51,894 bases of DNA from Candidatus Blautia excrementipullorum (GCA_019118645.1 DWYN01000079.1:1-51894), one strand, 5' to 3'. Positions 40,648-50,059 are shown, numbered from the stretch's first letter. The notes: a model not told the origin generated them from the sequence alone. Program-made: numbers and translations.

Positions 40648-42327
40648 GTGGTGAGCAGTAAAACCATAGATGCCAAAATACTTTCCAGGATGTTTCTGGC
40701 AGGAGCCAAAAATCTGGAAGCAAAAAAAGAATGGATCAACGAATTGAATGTATTTCCCGTTCCGGACGGCGATACAGGAACCAATATGACAATGACAATT
40801 ATGTCAGCCGCGTCCGAAGTAAGCGCGCTTGACAATCCGGATATGGAGACACTTGCAAAAGCGATTTCTTCCGGTTCTCTGCGCGGAGCAAGAGGAAATT
40901 CCGGCGTAATTCTTTCGCAGCTGCTGCGGGGATTTACAAGAAGCGTAAGAAAGTCTTCCGCTCTGGGTGCGCCTGCAATCGCGGCGGCAATGGAGAAGGC
41001 CGTGGAAACGGCGTATAAGGCTGTAATGAAGCCGAAAGAGGGAACAATCCTTACAGTAGCCAGGGAAGCTGCGCTAAAAGCAGGAGAAATTGCCGGAGAA
41101 GCGGATGATCTCCTTCCTTTTTTTCAGACGGTTTTTGCCCATGCGGAGGAAACCCTTTCCAGAACGCCGGAAATGCTTCCGGTCCTGAAAGAAGCCGGGG
41201 TTGTGGATTCCGGCGGACAGGGACTGCTTGAGGTGCTCCGAGGAGCCATTGACGGCTATCTGGGCAAAGAAGTGGATTACTCCGGCTTTGAGAAATCCGG
41301 AGGGGCTTCTGCTGTGACAAAGATTTCCCCTCAGGCGGAAGCAGACATTAAGTTTGGATACTGCACGGAGTTTATCATTCTTCTGGACAAGGAAATGCCG
41401 GAGGAGGAAGAGCACAGTTTTAAAGAATTCCTTACTTCTATCGGCGATTCTATCGTTCTGGTTGCGGATGATGAGATTGTGAAGGTGCACGTACACACCA
41501 ATCATCCGGGACAGGCCATTGAACGTGCGCTGACCTACGGAGCTTTGTCACGGATGAAAATTGACAACATGCGTGAGGAACATCAGGAAAAACTGATTAA
41601 AGACGCGGAAAAGCTTGCCCGGGAGCAGGCGGAGGCCGAGGCGAAAAAAGAAGCGGAGCTTCCTGAAAAGGAAGCCGGCTTTATTGCAGTCTCCGCAGGC
41701 CAGGGCCTGACAGAAATTTTTAAAGAGCTTGGCGTGGATTATCTGATTGAAGGCGGGCAGACCATGAATCCCAGTACGGAAGATATGCTGAACGCCATAG
41801 AGAAAGTAAAGGCAAAGACGATTTATATTTTCCCGAACAATAAGAACATTGTTCTTGCCGCCAATCAGGCGCGGGATCTTACCGAGGACAAAGAGATTAT
41901 TGTAATCCCCACCAAAACAGTCCCCCAGGGAATTACAGCGATGATCAGCTATGTTCCGGAGAAATCTCCTCAGGAAAATGAAGAGGTTATGACAGAAGCG
42001 ATCGCAAAGGTGAAAACCGGACAGATCACATATGCAGTCAGGGACACAAGAATTGATGACAAGGAGATCCATGAGGGCGATATTATGGGAATCGGTGATC
42101 ATGGCATTCTCGCGGTGGGAAGCGGCCGGGAAGAAGTGGCAGAGGCAACGGTTGAAGCCATGATGACGGAGGATGTGGAAGTCATCAGTATTTATTATGG
42201 AGCGGATACTTCAGCAGAGGATGCGGAAAAGCTGGCGGCTACTGTTGAAGAAAAGTATCCGGAGTGTGAAGTGGAAACCAGCAGAGGCGGTCAGCCTATC
42301 TATTATTATATTATTTCTGTAGAGTAG
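40648..42327 (+). CDS. fakA: FakA-like fatty acid kinase (DAK2/DegV-partner)
   Basis: 559 residues. The N-terminal DhaL/DAK2 kinase domain (about 1-200) has NVFPVPDGDTGTNM, whose Asp residues bind Mg-ATP, and GSLRGARGNSGVILSQLLRG (20 residues). The middle domain and a DegV-like C-terminal part follow, with HVHTNHPGQAIE near 275. FakA phosphorylates fatty acids held by FakB (DegV) proteins for phospholipid synthesis. Two successive GTG codons (40648 and 40651) could start it, after AGGAGG. It precedes recG by 6 bp. A FakB is expected elsewhere in the genome. Confidence 0.92.
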   Translation: MVSSKTIDAKILSRMFLAGAKNLEAKKEWINELNVFPVPDGDTGTNMTMTIMSAASEVSALDNPDMETLAKAISSGSLRGARGNSGVILSQLLRGFTRSVRKSSALGAPAIAAAMEKAVETAYKAVMKPKEGTILTVAREAALKAGEIAGEADDLLPFFQTVFAHAEETLSRTPEMLPVLKEAGVVDSGGQGLLEVLRGAIDGYLGKEVDYSGFEKSGGASAVTKISPQAEADIKFGYCTEFIILLDKEMPEEEEHSFKEFLTSIGDSIVLVADDEIVKVHVHTNHPGQAIERALTYGALSRMKIDNMREEHQEKLIKDAEKLAREQAEAEAKKEAELPEKEAGFIAVSAGQGLTEIFKELGVDYLIEGGQTMNPSTEDMLNAIEKVKAKTIYIFPNNKNIVLAANQARDLTEDKEIIVIPTKTVPQGITAMISYVPEKSPQENEEVMTEAIAKVKTGQITYAVRDTRIDDKEIHEGDIMGIGDHGILAVGSGREEVAEATVEAMMTEDVEVISIYYGADTSAEDAEKLAATVEEKYPECEVETSRGGQPIYYYIISVE

Positions 42328-42333
42328 GATAAA

Positions 42334-44385
42334 ATGGGAAGAAGCTTGAGAACCCTGAAAGGGGTAGGGGAAAAAACAGAGAAGCTTCTGGAAAAGGCCG
42401 GGATTTTTTCCGTAGAAGAACTTCTCCGCTATTATCCCAGAAATTATGATGTATATGAAACGCCGGTGCATATTGCAGAATTAGAGGAGGGGACGGTGAA
42501 AGCCGTCTCCGCTGCAGTGTGTTCCGGCGTTTATGTAAGCTCTGTTCGGAATAAACAGGTAATTACCGTAACCGCAAGCGACGGTGCGGACCGTCTGTCT
42601 GTAGTATGGTTCAATGCGCCGTATCTGAAAAGTGTTTTGAAAAAAGGCGGACAGTATGTTTTTCGCGGACGGGTAGTAAAAAAACAGGGAAAGCTGAAAA
42701 TGGAACACCCGGAGATTTTTACACCGGCTGCCTATGAGGAGATTCTGCACAGCATGCAGCCGGTTTATCATCTGACGGCCGGTCTTTCCAATAAAACAGT
42801 GACAAAACTGATGCATCAGGTTTTGGAGGACGGCACTCTTATGATGGAATATCTTCCGGAAGAGGTAAAGGAACAATATCATCTGGCGGATATCAACTAT
42901 GCGCTGAGAAAGATTCACTTTCCGGGGAAAATGGAAGAACTGCTCACTGCGAGAAAGCGGCTGGTTTTTGATGAATTTCTGATATTTATTTTATCAGTTC
43001 AGCTTCTGAAAGAGAAAACGGAGGAGGCGGAGAACCAGTTTCCCATGAAAGAAACATGGACAACAGAACGGATTATTGAAGAGCTTCCGTACAGGCTTAC
43101 AAATGCCCAGCTAAATACCTGGCATGAAATTGAACGGGATCTTTCAGGACGGGCTCTGATGTCCCGGCTGGTGCAGGGGGATGTTGGAAGCGGAAAAACA
43201 ATTATCGCTTTTCTTGCCATGATCCTTGCGGGGGAAAACGGTTTTCAGTCTGCCCTGATGGTTCCGACAGAGGTTCTTGCACGTCAGCATTTTGAGAGCT
43301 TTCAAAAGCTTTCGGAAGAGCATGGTCTTTCGGTGAAAGCGGTTCTCCTTACCGGTTCGAATACGGCAAAGGAAAAAAGAATCATATATGAACAGATCCG
43401 ACGGGGAGAAGTTTCTGTTATTATAGGAACCCATGCTCTGATTCAGGAAGCTGTGGAATACCACAGCCTGGGACTGGTTATTACAGATGAACAGCACCGC
43501 TTCGGCGTCAAACAGAGAGAAGCCCTTACTACACGGGGAGCGCCTCCAAATGTGCTGGTGATGAGCGCGACTCCTATTCCGCGGACACTGGCGATTATTC
43601 TCTACGGAGATCTTGATATTTCTGTGATAGATGAACTCCCGGCCAGGAGACTTCCGATTAAGAACTGCGTGGTAGATACCTCCTACCGTCCAAAGGCGTA
43701 CGCTTTTATAGAACGGCAGGTGAGAGAAGGACGCCAGGCTTATGTAATCTGCCCAATGGTGGAAGAGAGTGAGGGACTGGATGCAGAAAATGTAACAGAT
43801 TACACACGTAAACTGAAAGGCATTTTTCCAAGTGAAATACGAGTGGAGCTCCTTCACGGCAAAATGAAACCGAAGGAGAAAAACAGGATTATGGAAGAAT
43901 TTGCCCGGGGCGAAATTCAGGTTTTGGTATCTACTACGGTGGTAGAGGTGGGAGTGAATGTACCGAACGCCACAGTGATGATGGTGGAGAATGCGGAACG
44001 CTTCGGACTGGCCCAGCTTCATCAGCTGAGGGGACGGGTGGGACGTGGAGAACATCAGTCTTACTGCATTTTTATTCAGGGAAATAAGGAGGAATCCACG
44101 TCCAAACGCCTTGAAATCCTGAATAAATCGAACGACGGCTTTTATATTGCCGGGGAGGATTTGAAACTGAGAGGGCCGGGAGACCTGTTCGGGATCCGTC
44201 AGAGCGGATTGATGGAGTTTCGAATTGGTGATATCTACAACGATGCCGGCATCCTGAAAGAGGCCAGCGAAGCAGCGGGCGGAATTCTGGCGCTGGATCC
44301 GGACCTTTCTCTGGAACAGCACCGGAATTTGAAAACATTTTTGGAAAGTTCACAGAAAGATGCCCTTGACAATCTTGGAATATAA
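42334..44385 (+). CDS. recG: ATP-dependent DNA helicase RecG
   Basis: 683 residues. An OB-fold wedge domain (about 55-150) precedes two RecA-like helicase domains with Walker A GDVGSGKT (282-289), the DEQHRFG box (D-E-x-H variant) near 386, SATPIPRTL and the C-terminal QLRGRVGRG. It remodels stalled forks and recombination intermediates. The start ATG is 6 bp after fakA, with only a weak ribosome site (GTAGGATAAA), which suggests coupling. Complete and of usual length. Confidence 0.95.
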   Translation: MGRSLRTLKGVGEKTEKLLEKAGIFSVEELLRYYPRNYDVYETPVHIAELEEGTVKAVSAAVCSGVYVSSVRNKQVITVTASDGADRLSVVWFNAPYLKSVLKKGGQYVFRGRVVKKQGKLKMEHPEIFTPAAYEEILHSMQPVYHLTAGLSNKTVTKLMHQVLEDGTLMMEYLPEEVKEQYHLADINYALRKIHFPGKMEELLTARKRLVFDEFLIFILSVQLLKEKTEEAENQFPMKETWTTERIIEELPYRLTNAQLNTWHEIERDLSGRALMSRLVQGDVGSGKTIIAFLAMILAGENGFQSALMVPTEVLARQHFESFQKLSEEHGLSVKAVLLTGSNTAKEKRIIYEQIRRGEVSVIIGTHALIQEAVEYHSLGLVITDEQHRFGVKQREALTTRGAPPNVLVMSATPIPRTLAIILYGDLDISVIDELPARRLPIKNCVVDTSYRPKAYAFIERQVREGRQAYVICPMVEESEGLDAENVTDYTRKLKGIFPSEIRVELLHGKMKPKEKNRIMEEFARGEIQVLVSTTVVEVGVNVPNATVMMVENAERFGLAQLHQLRGRVGRGEHQSYCIFIQGNKEESTSKRLEILNKSNDGFYIAGEDLKLRGPGDLFGIRQSGLMEFRIGDIYNDAGILKEASEAAGGILALDPDLSLEQHRNLKTFLESSQKDALDNLGI

Positions 44386-44429
44386 GAAGAGCTTTTTCGC
44401 GGTAACGCACTATTGCATGAAACAAAATG

Positions 44430-44458
44430 TTGCAAAAAAAAAGAAAAAGTAGTATCCT
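44430..44458 (+). promoter_or_regulatory. Promoter of the DUF6465-type gene
   Basis: TTGCAA (44430-44435) and TATCCT (44453-44458) with a 17-bp spacer, 43 bp before the start codon. Confidence 0.55.
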
Positions 44459-44500
44459 AGTACCGTAATTATTTTTATTTTACCTTGTAAGGAGGCTATT

Positions 44501-44944
44501 ATGGCTACAAAAACAACTACAAAAAAAGCAGAACCTAAGACAACAACTGCAAATACGGCTATCGAAAAAGAGGCTCCTGCAAAGGCTGCTGCCGAACCGG
44601 CAAAAACAGCGGCTGATAATACTACCGAAAAAGCACCTGCAAAAAAGACAGCAGCTGCCAGGAAGACTGCTGAAAAAGCCACTGTAAAGAAGACGGCCGA
44701 AAAGAAGCCGGCTGCCAGAAGAACAGCGAAGAAAGCTGCTCCGGCTAATACAGAGGTTTATGTACAGTTCTGGGGCAAAGAGGTATATGCGAAAGACGTA
44801 GTGGAAAGCATCAAAAAAATATGGACAGATGAGATGGGCAAGAAGGAAGAAGAGCTTACAGACCTGAAAGTATATATCAAACCAGAAGACAATGGCGCCC
44901 ATTATGTAATTAATGGCGAAATCACAGGCTTCCTCGGCTTATAA
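44501..44944 (+). CDS. Lys/Ala-rich protein with a C-terminal DUF6465-like domain
   Basis: 147 residues. The first 83 are an Ala/Lys/Thr-rich tail with repeated KKTA, EKAP and RRTAKKAA, resembling the histone-H1-like tails of bacterial nucleoid proteins. The last 60 ([20 protein letters not shown], 20 residues, then [18 protein letters not shown]) form a small folded domain that I believe corresponds to DUF6465, common in Lachnospiraceae. AAGGAGG lies 7 nt before the ATG. It has its own promoter and terminator. Nucleic-acid binding is inferred only from the tail; no function is known to me. Confidence 0.75.
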   Translation: MATKTTTKKAEPKTTTANTAIEKEAPAKAAAEPAKTAADNTTEKAPAKKTAAARKTAEKATVKKTAEKKPAARRTAKKAAPANTEVYVQFWGKEVYAKDVVESIKKIWTDEMGKKEEELTDLKVYIKPEDNGAHYVINGEITGFLGL

Positions 44945-44991
44945 TCTGCTTACGCGGCCGGCGGCAAAGGAGCCCGGGAAGAAACGGAAAA

Positions 44992-45030
44992 AACTCAGGC
45001 AGCAGAGATTCTGATGCCTGAGTTTTTTTT
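44992..45030. terminator. Bidirectional terminator between the DUF6465-type and SASP genes
   Basis: AACTCAGGCA (44992-45001) and TGCCTGAGTT (45015-45024) form a perfect 10-bp stem; eight T (45023-45030) follow on the plus strand and a T-run on the minus strand. Confidence 0.9.
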
Positions 45031-45066
45031 CGCCTGAAGATTCTTTAATATATTTTCAGGACGAGA

Positions 45067-45294
45067 TTACATCTGTCCGCTCTGAGAACCGGTGGACATC
45101 TGTCTTTCCTGGGCCTCGATCATTTTCTTTACCATATAGCCGCCGACAGAGCCGTTCTGCTTGGAAGTAAGATTTCCGTTGTATCCGTCTGTAAGAGGTA
45201 CGCCCAGTTCGTTTGCCACTTCATATTTAAAACGGTTCAGAGCGCTTTTTGCTTCCGGAACTACTGCCTTGTTAGAAGAATTTGTGTTTGACAT
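45067..45294 (-). CDS. Alpha/beta-type small acid-soluble spore protein
   Basis: 75 residues. SASPs coat and protect spore DNA and are degraded by the protease GPR at germination. The GPR-site region FKYEVANELGV and the second conserved stretch NGSVGGYMVKKMIE are present. Gln-rich ends are usual. AAGGAGG lies 8 nt before the ATG. A sigma-G-like -10 lies upstream. This is direct evidence of a spore-former. Confidence 0.95.
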   Translation of the reverse strand: MSNTNSSNKAVVPEAKSALNRFKYEVANELGVPLTDGYNGNLTSKQNGSVGGYMVKKMIEAQERQMSTGSQSGQM

Positions 45295-45336
45295 TTTCGT
45301 TTCCTCCTTGGTTGTTTTGTTTTGGTGTTACACTGC

Positions 45337-45343
45337 TAGTATG
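45337..45343 (-). promoter_or_regulatory. Sigma-G-like -10 box of the SASP gene
   Basis: CATACTA on the minus strand fits the forespore sigma-G -10 consensus CATNNTA. The -35 match is weak, so this rests on the -10 and the gene identity. Confidence 0.45.
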
Positions 45344-45442
45344 TGAAATAAAAAGAATAATACACTAGAAGTTCTTTCTTGTTCTGCCAGAAACTTGAAA
45401 TTATTAACTTTCTATGAATTTTGTATATTTTGTAAGATATTA

Positions 45443-45471
45443 TTGCGCTTTTTTTGGTGAGTTGTTATAAT
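45443..45471 (+). promoter_or_regulatory. mgsA promoter
   Basis: TTGCGC (45443-45448) and TATAAT (45466-45471) with a 17-bp spacer. Confidence 0.6.
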
Positions 45472-45529
45472 ATCAAAGAAATGTAGAGTGTGGCAACAAT
45501 AATGTATGGGTGAAATGGAGAGATGGAGC

Positions 45530-45925
45530 ATGAATTTAGGAATCATCGCACACAACAGTAAGAAAGTACTTATCGAAGATTTTTGTATTGCCTATAAAAA
45601 TATCCTGGCGAAACATGAGGTGTATGCAACAGGAACCACCGGACGCAGAATTGAGGAAGCTACGAATCTTCATGTGCACAAATTTCTTGCGGGAAGTCTT
45701 GGCGGAGATAAACAGTTTATGGAGATGATTGAGCGGCAGAATCTGGATCTTGTCATTTTGTTTTATAATCCATTGATGATCGACCCGAAAGAACCTGACA
45801 TCACGGCGATCGTGAAGCGCTGTGATCAGTACAATATACCTGTGGCTACAAACATTGCCACAGCTGAACTTTTGATCCTCGGCCTTGCCCGCGGTGATCT
45901 GGATTGGAGACTGAATCTGAAATGA
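45530..45925 (+). CDS. mgsA: Methylglyoxal synthase
   Basis: 131 residues. It turns dihydroxyacetone phosphate into methylglyoxal and phosphate, a bypass of lower glycolysis under phosphate limitation. IIAHNSKK at the start, YATGTTGRRI for the phosphate site, GSLGGDKQ with a catalytic Asp, and NPLMIDPKEPDITA match the family. Of three nearby ATG codons, 45530 is chosen: it gives MNLGIIAHN, aligned with known enzymes, with GGAG 9 nt upstream. The stop overlaps the rsmD start (ATGA), so they are coupled. Confidence 0.94.
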   Translation: MNLGIIAHNSKKVLIEDFCIAYKNILAKHEVYATGTTGRRIEEATNLHVHKFLAGSLGGDKQFMEMIERQNLDLVILFYNPLMIDPKEPDITAIVKRCDQYNIPVATNIATAELLILGLARGDLDWRLNLK

Positions 45926-46476
45926 GAGTAATTGCAGGAAAAGCCAGGAGACTTCCGCTGAAGACACTCCCCGGAAGAGATACCAGGCCAACAACGGATC
46001 GTATTAAAGAAACCTTATTTAATATTCTGCAGCCGGAGCTTGCGGACTGCCGATTTCTTGATCTGTTCAGCGGGAGCGGGGCCATCGGAATTGAAGCCCT
46101 CAGCAGAGGCGCGTCCTCTGCTGTATTTGTGGAAAAAAATCCAAAGGCCTGCGCTGTTATACGTGAGAATCTGGCGTTTACAAAACTGGAGGAAGATGGT
46201 AAACTGTTGAACATGGATGTTCTTCAGGGACTTCGCTCTCTGGAGGGACAGGAGGCGTTTGACTGTATTTTTATGGATCCGCCTTATGGCCAGGAACTGG
46301 AAAAACAGGCATTGGAGTATCTTGCCTCCAGCTCTTTGGCGGACGGAAACACCACCATTATTATAGAAGCAGATCTGCATACGGATTTTTCCTATGTGGA
46401 GGAGCTGGGATATCAGCTCGAACGTTCAAAAGAGTACAAAACAAACAAGCATATTTTTTTGCATAAAAGAAAGTGA
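45922..46476 (+). CDS. rsmD: 16S rRNA (guanine966-N2)-methyltransferase
   Basis: 184 residues of a SAM-dependent methyltransferase. [13 protein letters not shown] opens the family pattern, [15 protein letters not shown] follows, [16 protein letters not shown] is the SAM site, and FMDPPY is the N-methyltransferase catalytic motif near 117-122. ATG at 45922 overlaps mgsA by 4 nt. rsmD-coaD-ylbJ matches Bacillus ylbH-ylbI-ylbJ. Confidence 0.95.
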   Translation: MRVIAGKARRLPLKTLPGRDTRPTTDRIKETLFNILQPELADCRFLDLFSGSGAIGIEALSRGASSAVFVEKNPKACAVIRENLAFTKLEEDGKLLNMDVLQGLRSLEGQEAFDCIFMDPPYGQELEKQALEYLASSSLADGNTTIIIEADLHTDFSYVEELGYQLERSKEYKTNKHIFLHKRK

Positions 46477-46484
46477 GAATACAC

Positions 46485-46967
46485 ATGGTAACAGCAGTCT
46501 ATCCGGGAAGCTTTGATCCGGCCACTTATGGTCATCTGGATATTATCAGAAGGGCAAGTCTATCTTTCGACAAAGTTGTAGTGGGAGTTTTGCATAATTC
46601 TGCAAAAAGTCCGTTGTTTTCTGTAGAAGAACGTGTTAATATATTAGAGAAGGCTACAAAAGACATCCCAAATGTTGTAATTAAGCCTTTTGACGGGCTT
46701 TCTGTAAATTTTGCAAAGGAAAATGGCGCCCAGGTTATTGTACGGGGACTGCGTGCCGTTACTGATTTTGAGTATGAACTTCAGATGGCTCAGACCAATC
46801 GGGTGCTGGCCCCTGATGTTGACACCGTGTTTTTGACTACAAGTCTGGAATATGCGTATGTAAGTTCCACAATCATGAAGGAAGTTGCCCGCTTTGGCGG
46901 GGATTTGTCGAAATTTGCACCGCCTGAAATTATTCAGGTCCTGCGCATGAAAATGCAGAAAGAATAG
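46485..46967 (+). CDS. coaD: Phosphopantetheine adenylyltransferase
   Basis: 160 residues. It makes dephospho-CoA from phosphopantetheine and ATP in coenzyme A synthesis. [17 protein letters not shown] carries the TxGH nucleotide motif, [16 protein letters not shown] lines the active site, and [16 protein letters not shown] is the SSTIxR-type C-terminal motif (Lys where Arg is usual). The ATG at 46485 gives the conserved short start, but no good ribosome site precedes it. A GTG at 46473, overlapping the rsmD stop, would add four residues and is a real alternative. Confidence 0.94.
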   Translation: MVTAVYPGSFDPATYGHLDIIRRASLSFDKVVVGVLHNSAKSPLFSVEERVNILEKATKDIPNVVIKPFDGLSVNFAKENGAQVIVRGLRAVTDFEYELQMAQTNRVLAPDVDTVFLTTSLEYAYVSSTIMKEVARFGGDLSKFAPPEIIQVLRMKMQKE

Positions 46968-46987
46968 ATAAATAAGGAGAGTGTAAA

Positions 46988-47617
46988 ATGAGCAGCAGAA
47001 TTGAACAGATTATTGATGATATTGATGAGTTTATTGACAGCTGTAAATTTCAGCCGTTATCTACCACAAAAATCATCGTAAATAAAGAGGAAATTGATGA
47101 ATTGCTGAGGGAACTTCGGCTGAAGACTCCGGATGAGATTAAACGTTACCAGAAAATTATCAGCAACAAGGACGCAATCCTGGAAGATGCCCAGTCAAAG
47201 GCAGATGCTATTATTGCCGATGCCCAGGCGAAGGCTCAGGAGCTTGTTACTCAGCACGAGATTATGCAGAAGGCGTATGCCCAGGCGAATGATACCATTA
47301 ACGCGGCAAATAAGCAGGCCCAGGAAATCCTTGATTCCGCCACACAGGATGCAAACAGTATCCGCTTAAGCGCAATCACTTATACGGATGATATGATGGC
47401 GAACATCGGATCTGTACTGAATCAGACTTTGGAAGATGCCGGCGGCAAGTATAAAGGATTTATTGAAGCGCTTCAGAGCTGTCTGGAAGTGGTGAATCAT
47501 AACCGTCAGGAGCTTGCTCCTCAGACTGCCCAGGCGGCGGCTATCACAGGGTCTTACCATGAAAACACGGAAGATCATGACGATGATGCTCTCTTAGATG
47601 ATTTGGAAGAAAATTAA
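46988..47617 (+). CDS. Coiled-coil protein, DivIVA- or ATPase-stalk-like
   Basis: 209 residues, no membrane helix. Residues 10-50 form a short helical head (FQPLSTTKIIVNKEEIDELL, 20 residues); about 50-125 is a long Ala/Gln-rich coiled coil with regular AQ/AD heptads (EDAQSKADAIIADAQAKAQE, 20 residues); the end is acidic (EDHDDDALLDDLEEN). This composition is often labelled vacuolar H+-ATPase subunit H or DivIVA-like, and neither is proven. GGAGAG lies about 5 nt before the ATG. Its 3' end overlaps the convergent ylbJ by 24 nt. Confidence 0.75.
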   Translation: MSSRIEQIIDDIDEFIDSCKFQPLSTTKIIVNKEEIDELLRELRLKTPDEIKRYQKIISNKDAILEDAQSKADAIIADAQAKAQELVTQHEIMQKAYAQANDTINAANKQAQEILDSATQDANSIRLSAITYTDDMMANIGSVLNQTLEDAGGKYKGFIEALQSCLEVVNHNRQELAPQTAQAAAITGSYHENTEDHDDDALLDDLEEN

Positions 47618-48532
47618 TACGAGAACTGCGGCGATCATGGCATTCAGGCATTTTGCGCAGAGATAGGGCAGGATGGACAGACCAGGATGGAGGACGCTTT
47701 TCGTCTGGGCGAGAATACAAATTCCCCCAAAGGCGGCTGCAGACACTGCCATCACATATTTTACAGGGTAGCACAGTGCGGATTCCGCAAGAAAATGGAG
47801 CCCTGTGGTAAGTTCCAGGCTGCTCAGGAAAAGGCATTCTGCCAGTGTGCCGAATTTCCAGTAATGTCTTATCAATGCAGATAAGATGGAAAACAGGAGA
47901 ATATAACCGCCCAGCCGGGCGATTGTCTCAAAACCATTCATAATGGAGGTATCCAGCAGCGTTCCAAGGGAATCGGTGGCGGATGGCTCCATTTTTGAGG
48001 TGGAAAAATTTTCTGCTGTCAAAGTCTGGTTTTTATAGACGACAAAACGAAAAAAAAGCATAGTGATTATGCCTGATAGGAAAAAAATCAGATAAATGAT
48101 CAGAGGATTTGCATAATTGTTCAGGCAAATGTGGATTAAATAAGTGTTGATGAACACCGGGCTGGCATGATTGGTGAAGGTAAGAAGATACTGAGCCTCT
48201 CTTCGCCCGATTTTTCCATGCCGGTACATATCGGAAGCGATTTTTGCTCCCATAGGATATCCGCAGAGCATGCCAAGTATCACGGCATAGGCGCCGGAGG
48301 GAGAAATTCCCAGGCAGATATTCCAGAAGGATCTGAAAGGATCTGTGAGGGCTTCGGCAATTTCCGTTTTTATCAGCAGACCTGTCAGAATGAGAAAGGG
48401 AAGAAGCGTTGGCAGAAGGGTATTCAGCCACAGATTCAGGCCGTCTCTGGAAGCAGCCAGGGCCTCCTGAGGATTCCGCAGCAGAAAAATCAGCAGCAGG
48501 AAAATTCCTGCTGTAAAAAAAATCCGTTTCAT
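47594..48532 (-). CDS. ylbJ: Sporulation integral membrane protein YlbJ
   Basis: 312 residues with about eight hydrophobic helices of the Gate/nucleoside-recognition fold: LPTLLPFLILTGLLI, SPSGAYAVILGMLCGYPMGA (20 residues) and FTNHASPVFI are family marks. In Bacillus ylbJ is a sigma-E gene needed for spore cortex formation. A sigma-E-like promoter lies 23-51 bp upstream. In Bacillus it follows coaD; here it is inverted and one gene further away. The ribosome site before the ATG is not obvious. It ends inside the coiled-coil gene on the other strand. Confidence 0.9.
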   Translation of the reverse strand: MKRIFFTAGIFLLLIFLLRNPQEALAASRDGLNLWLNTLLPTLLPFLILTGLLIKTEIAEALTDPFRSFWNICLGISPSGAYAVILGMLCGYPMGAKIASDMYRHGKIGRREAQYLLTFTNHASPVFINTYLIHICLNNYANPLIIYLIFFLSGIITMLFFRFVVYKNQTLTAENFSTSKMEPSATDSLGTLLDTSIMNGFETIARLGGYILLFSILSALIRHYWKFGTLAECLFLSSLELTTGLHFLAESALCYPVKYVMAVSAAAFGGICILAQTKSVLHPGLSILPYLCAKCLNAMIAAVLVLIFFQII

Positions 48533-48554
48533 ATATATTTACCATTTTTTCTTT

Positions 48555-48583
48555 AATATATGGTAAAAATAAAATAAATATGA
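48555..48583 (-). promoter_or_regulatory. Sigma-E-like promoter of ylbJ
   Basis: On the minus strand TCATATT (48583-48577) matches all 7 bases of the Bacillus sigma-E -35 consensus KMATATT, and CATATATT (48562-48555) matches 7 of 8 bases of CATACAHT, with a 14-bp spacer. Overlapping it, TTTACCAT (48538-48545) and ATGGTAAA (48560-48567) form an inverted repeat. Confidence 0.75.
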
Positions 48584-48607
48584 AAGCAATAATGGAGGAA
48601 ACCGATC

Positions 48608-50059
48608 ATGAGAGTATTGGAAAATTGTGAACCAAAACGAGTATTTTACTATTTTGAGGAAATCTGCAAAATTCCCCATGGCTCAGGAAACACAAAGCAG
48701 ATCAGTGATTACCTGGTAAGTTTTGCTAAGGAACACGGTCTGGAGTATGTGCAGGACGAGCTGAATAATGTAGTTATTTATAAACCGGCAACAGCGGGCT
48801 ATGAGAATGCGCCTACGGTAATTATCCAGGGCCATATGGACATGGTATGCGAAAAAAGACCGGATGTGGACCATGATTTTACAAAAGACGGCCTGAATCT
48901 TTCTGTAAAAGATGGTTTTATTACCGCCAACGGCACGACTCTTGGAGGGGATGACGGAATTGCGGTGGCATATGGCCTTGCTCTTCTGGAAAGCAAAGAG
49001 ATTGAGCATCCGGCTCTTGAAGTACTGATTACCGTAGATGAGGAGATTGGACTTCTTGGTGCAGTCGGCCTTGACTGCAGCGTTTTAAAAGGCAGGAGAC
49101 TGATTAATCTTGATTCGGAAGCAGAGGGAAGCCTCTGGATCAGCTGCGCAGGAGGGCTTTCCGGAGTCAGCAGAATTCCCGTACAGCGTGTGCAGGCAGA
49201 GGGCGAAAAAATCCAGATTAAAATCTGTGGGCTCATGGGCGGCCATTCCGGATCAGAAATTGATAAAAAACGTGCGAATGCCAATATTCTTATGGGAAGA
49301 TTCCTTTATGGTCTGAGAAAAAATGCGGATTATGAGATTGTCTCCATGGAAGGCGGTCAGAAGGACAATGCGATCACAAGAGAGGCTTTGGCAGTGATTC
49401 TTGCTGATTCCAAGGCTCTGGAAGCGGTAAAGGCTTATGGAGAAAAAGTTCAGAAGGAGCTTCGTGAGGAGTATGCCGGCACAGATGACGGTATTACAAT
49501 CCAGATTACAGAAATGGGCTCCTCTTCAGAAATGGTTCTTCATCCCACAAGCAGAGAAAAAGTTTTGTTCTACCTGATGGAGATTCCTTTTGGCATCCAG
49601 AAGATGAGCGGAAGCATTGAGGGCCTGGTGGAGACATCTACGAATATCGGTATTGTAAAACTCTCAGAAAATGAATTCTTTGGAAGTTCCGGTGTGAGAA
49701 GCTCCGTGGAAGCTGCCAGAGACGCTCTGTCTGACAAAATTGAGTATCTGACGGAATTCCTTGGAGGAACTTATGAAATTCAGGGCGCTTACCCGGCATG
49801 GGAGTACCGCAAGGAATCCCCGCTCAGGGACAAGATGGTAGAAGTTTATGAAGAGATGTACGGCAGAAAACCGGAGGTTGTGGCAATTCACGCAGGTTTG
49901 GAATGCGGTCTTTTCTATAAAAAAATCGAAGGTCTTGACTGTGTATCTCTCGGGCCGGATATGAAGGATATTCATACCTCGGAAGAAGTTCTGGATATTG
50001 CGTCTGCTGGCCGGGTATGGGAATATCTGGTAAAAGTTCTGGCAAATCTGAAAAACTAA
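48608..50059 (+). CDS. pepD: Aminoacyl-histidine dipeptidase (PepD, M20 family)
   Basis: 483 residues of the M20 zinc peptidases, PepD/carnosinase type. The first metal motif is IQGHMDMV near 75, followed by LGGDDGIAVA and TVDEEIGLLGA with the catalytic Glu; a dimerisation domain with LMGGHSGSEIDK (about 205-360) is inserted. The end HAGLECG and SLGPDMKDIHTSEE supply the remaining ligands. It splits dipeptides, especially Xaa-His, in the cytosol. GGAGG lies 9 nt before the ATG. It ends at a strong terminator. Confidence 0.94.
   Translation: MRVLENCEPKRVFYYFEEICKIPHGSGNTKQISDYLVSFAKEHGLEYVQDELNNVVIYKPATAGYENAPTVIIQGHMDMVCEKRPDVDHDFTKDGLNLSVKDGFITANGTTLGGDDGIAVAYGLALLESKEIEHPALEVLITVDEEIGLLGAVGLDCSVLKGRRLINLDSEAEGSLWISCAGGLSGVSRIPVQRVQAEGEKIQIKICGLMGGHSGSEIDKKRANANILMGRFLYGLRKNADYEIVSMEGGQKDNAITREALAVILADSKALEAVKAYGEKVQKELREEYAGTDDGITIQITEMGSSSEMVLHPTSREKVLFYLMEIPFGIQKMSGSIEGLVETSTNIGIVKLSENEFFGSSGVRSSVEAARDALSDKIEYLTEFLGGTYEIQGAYPAWEYRKESPLRDKMVEVYEEMYGRKPEVVAIHAGLECGLFYKKIEGLDCVSLGPDMKDIHTSEEVLDIASAGRVWEYLVKVLANLKN

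Noticed and set aside
43144-44322. Long minus-strand frame inside recG
   Set aside because: Shadow of recG, whose helicase motifs are intact on the plus strand; no ribosome site.
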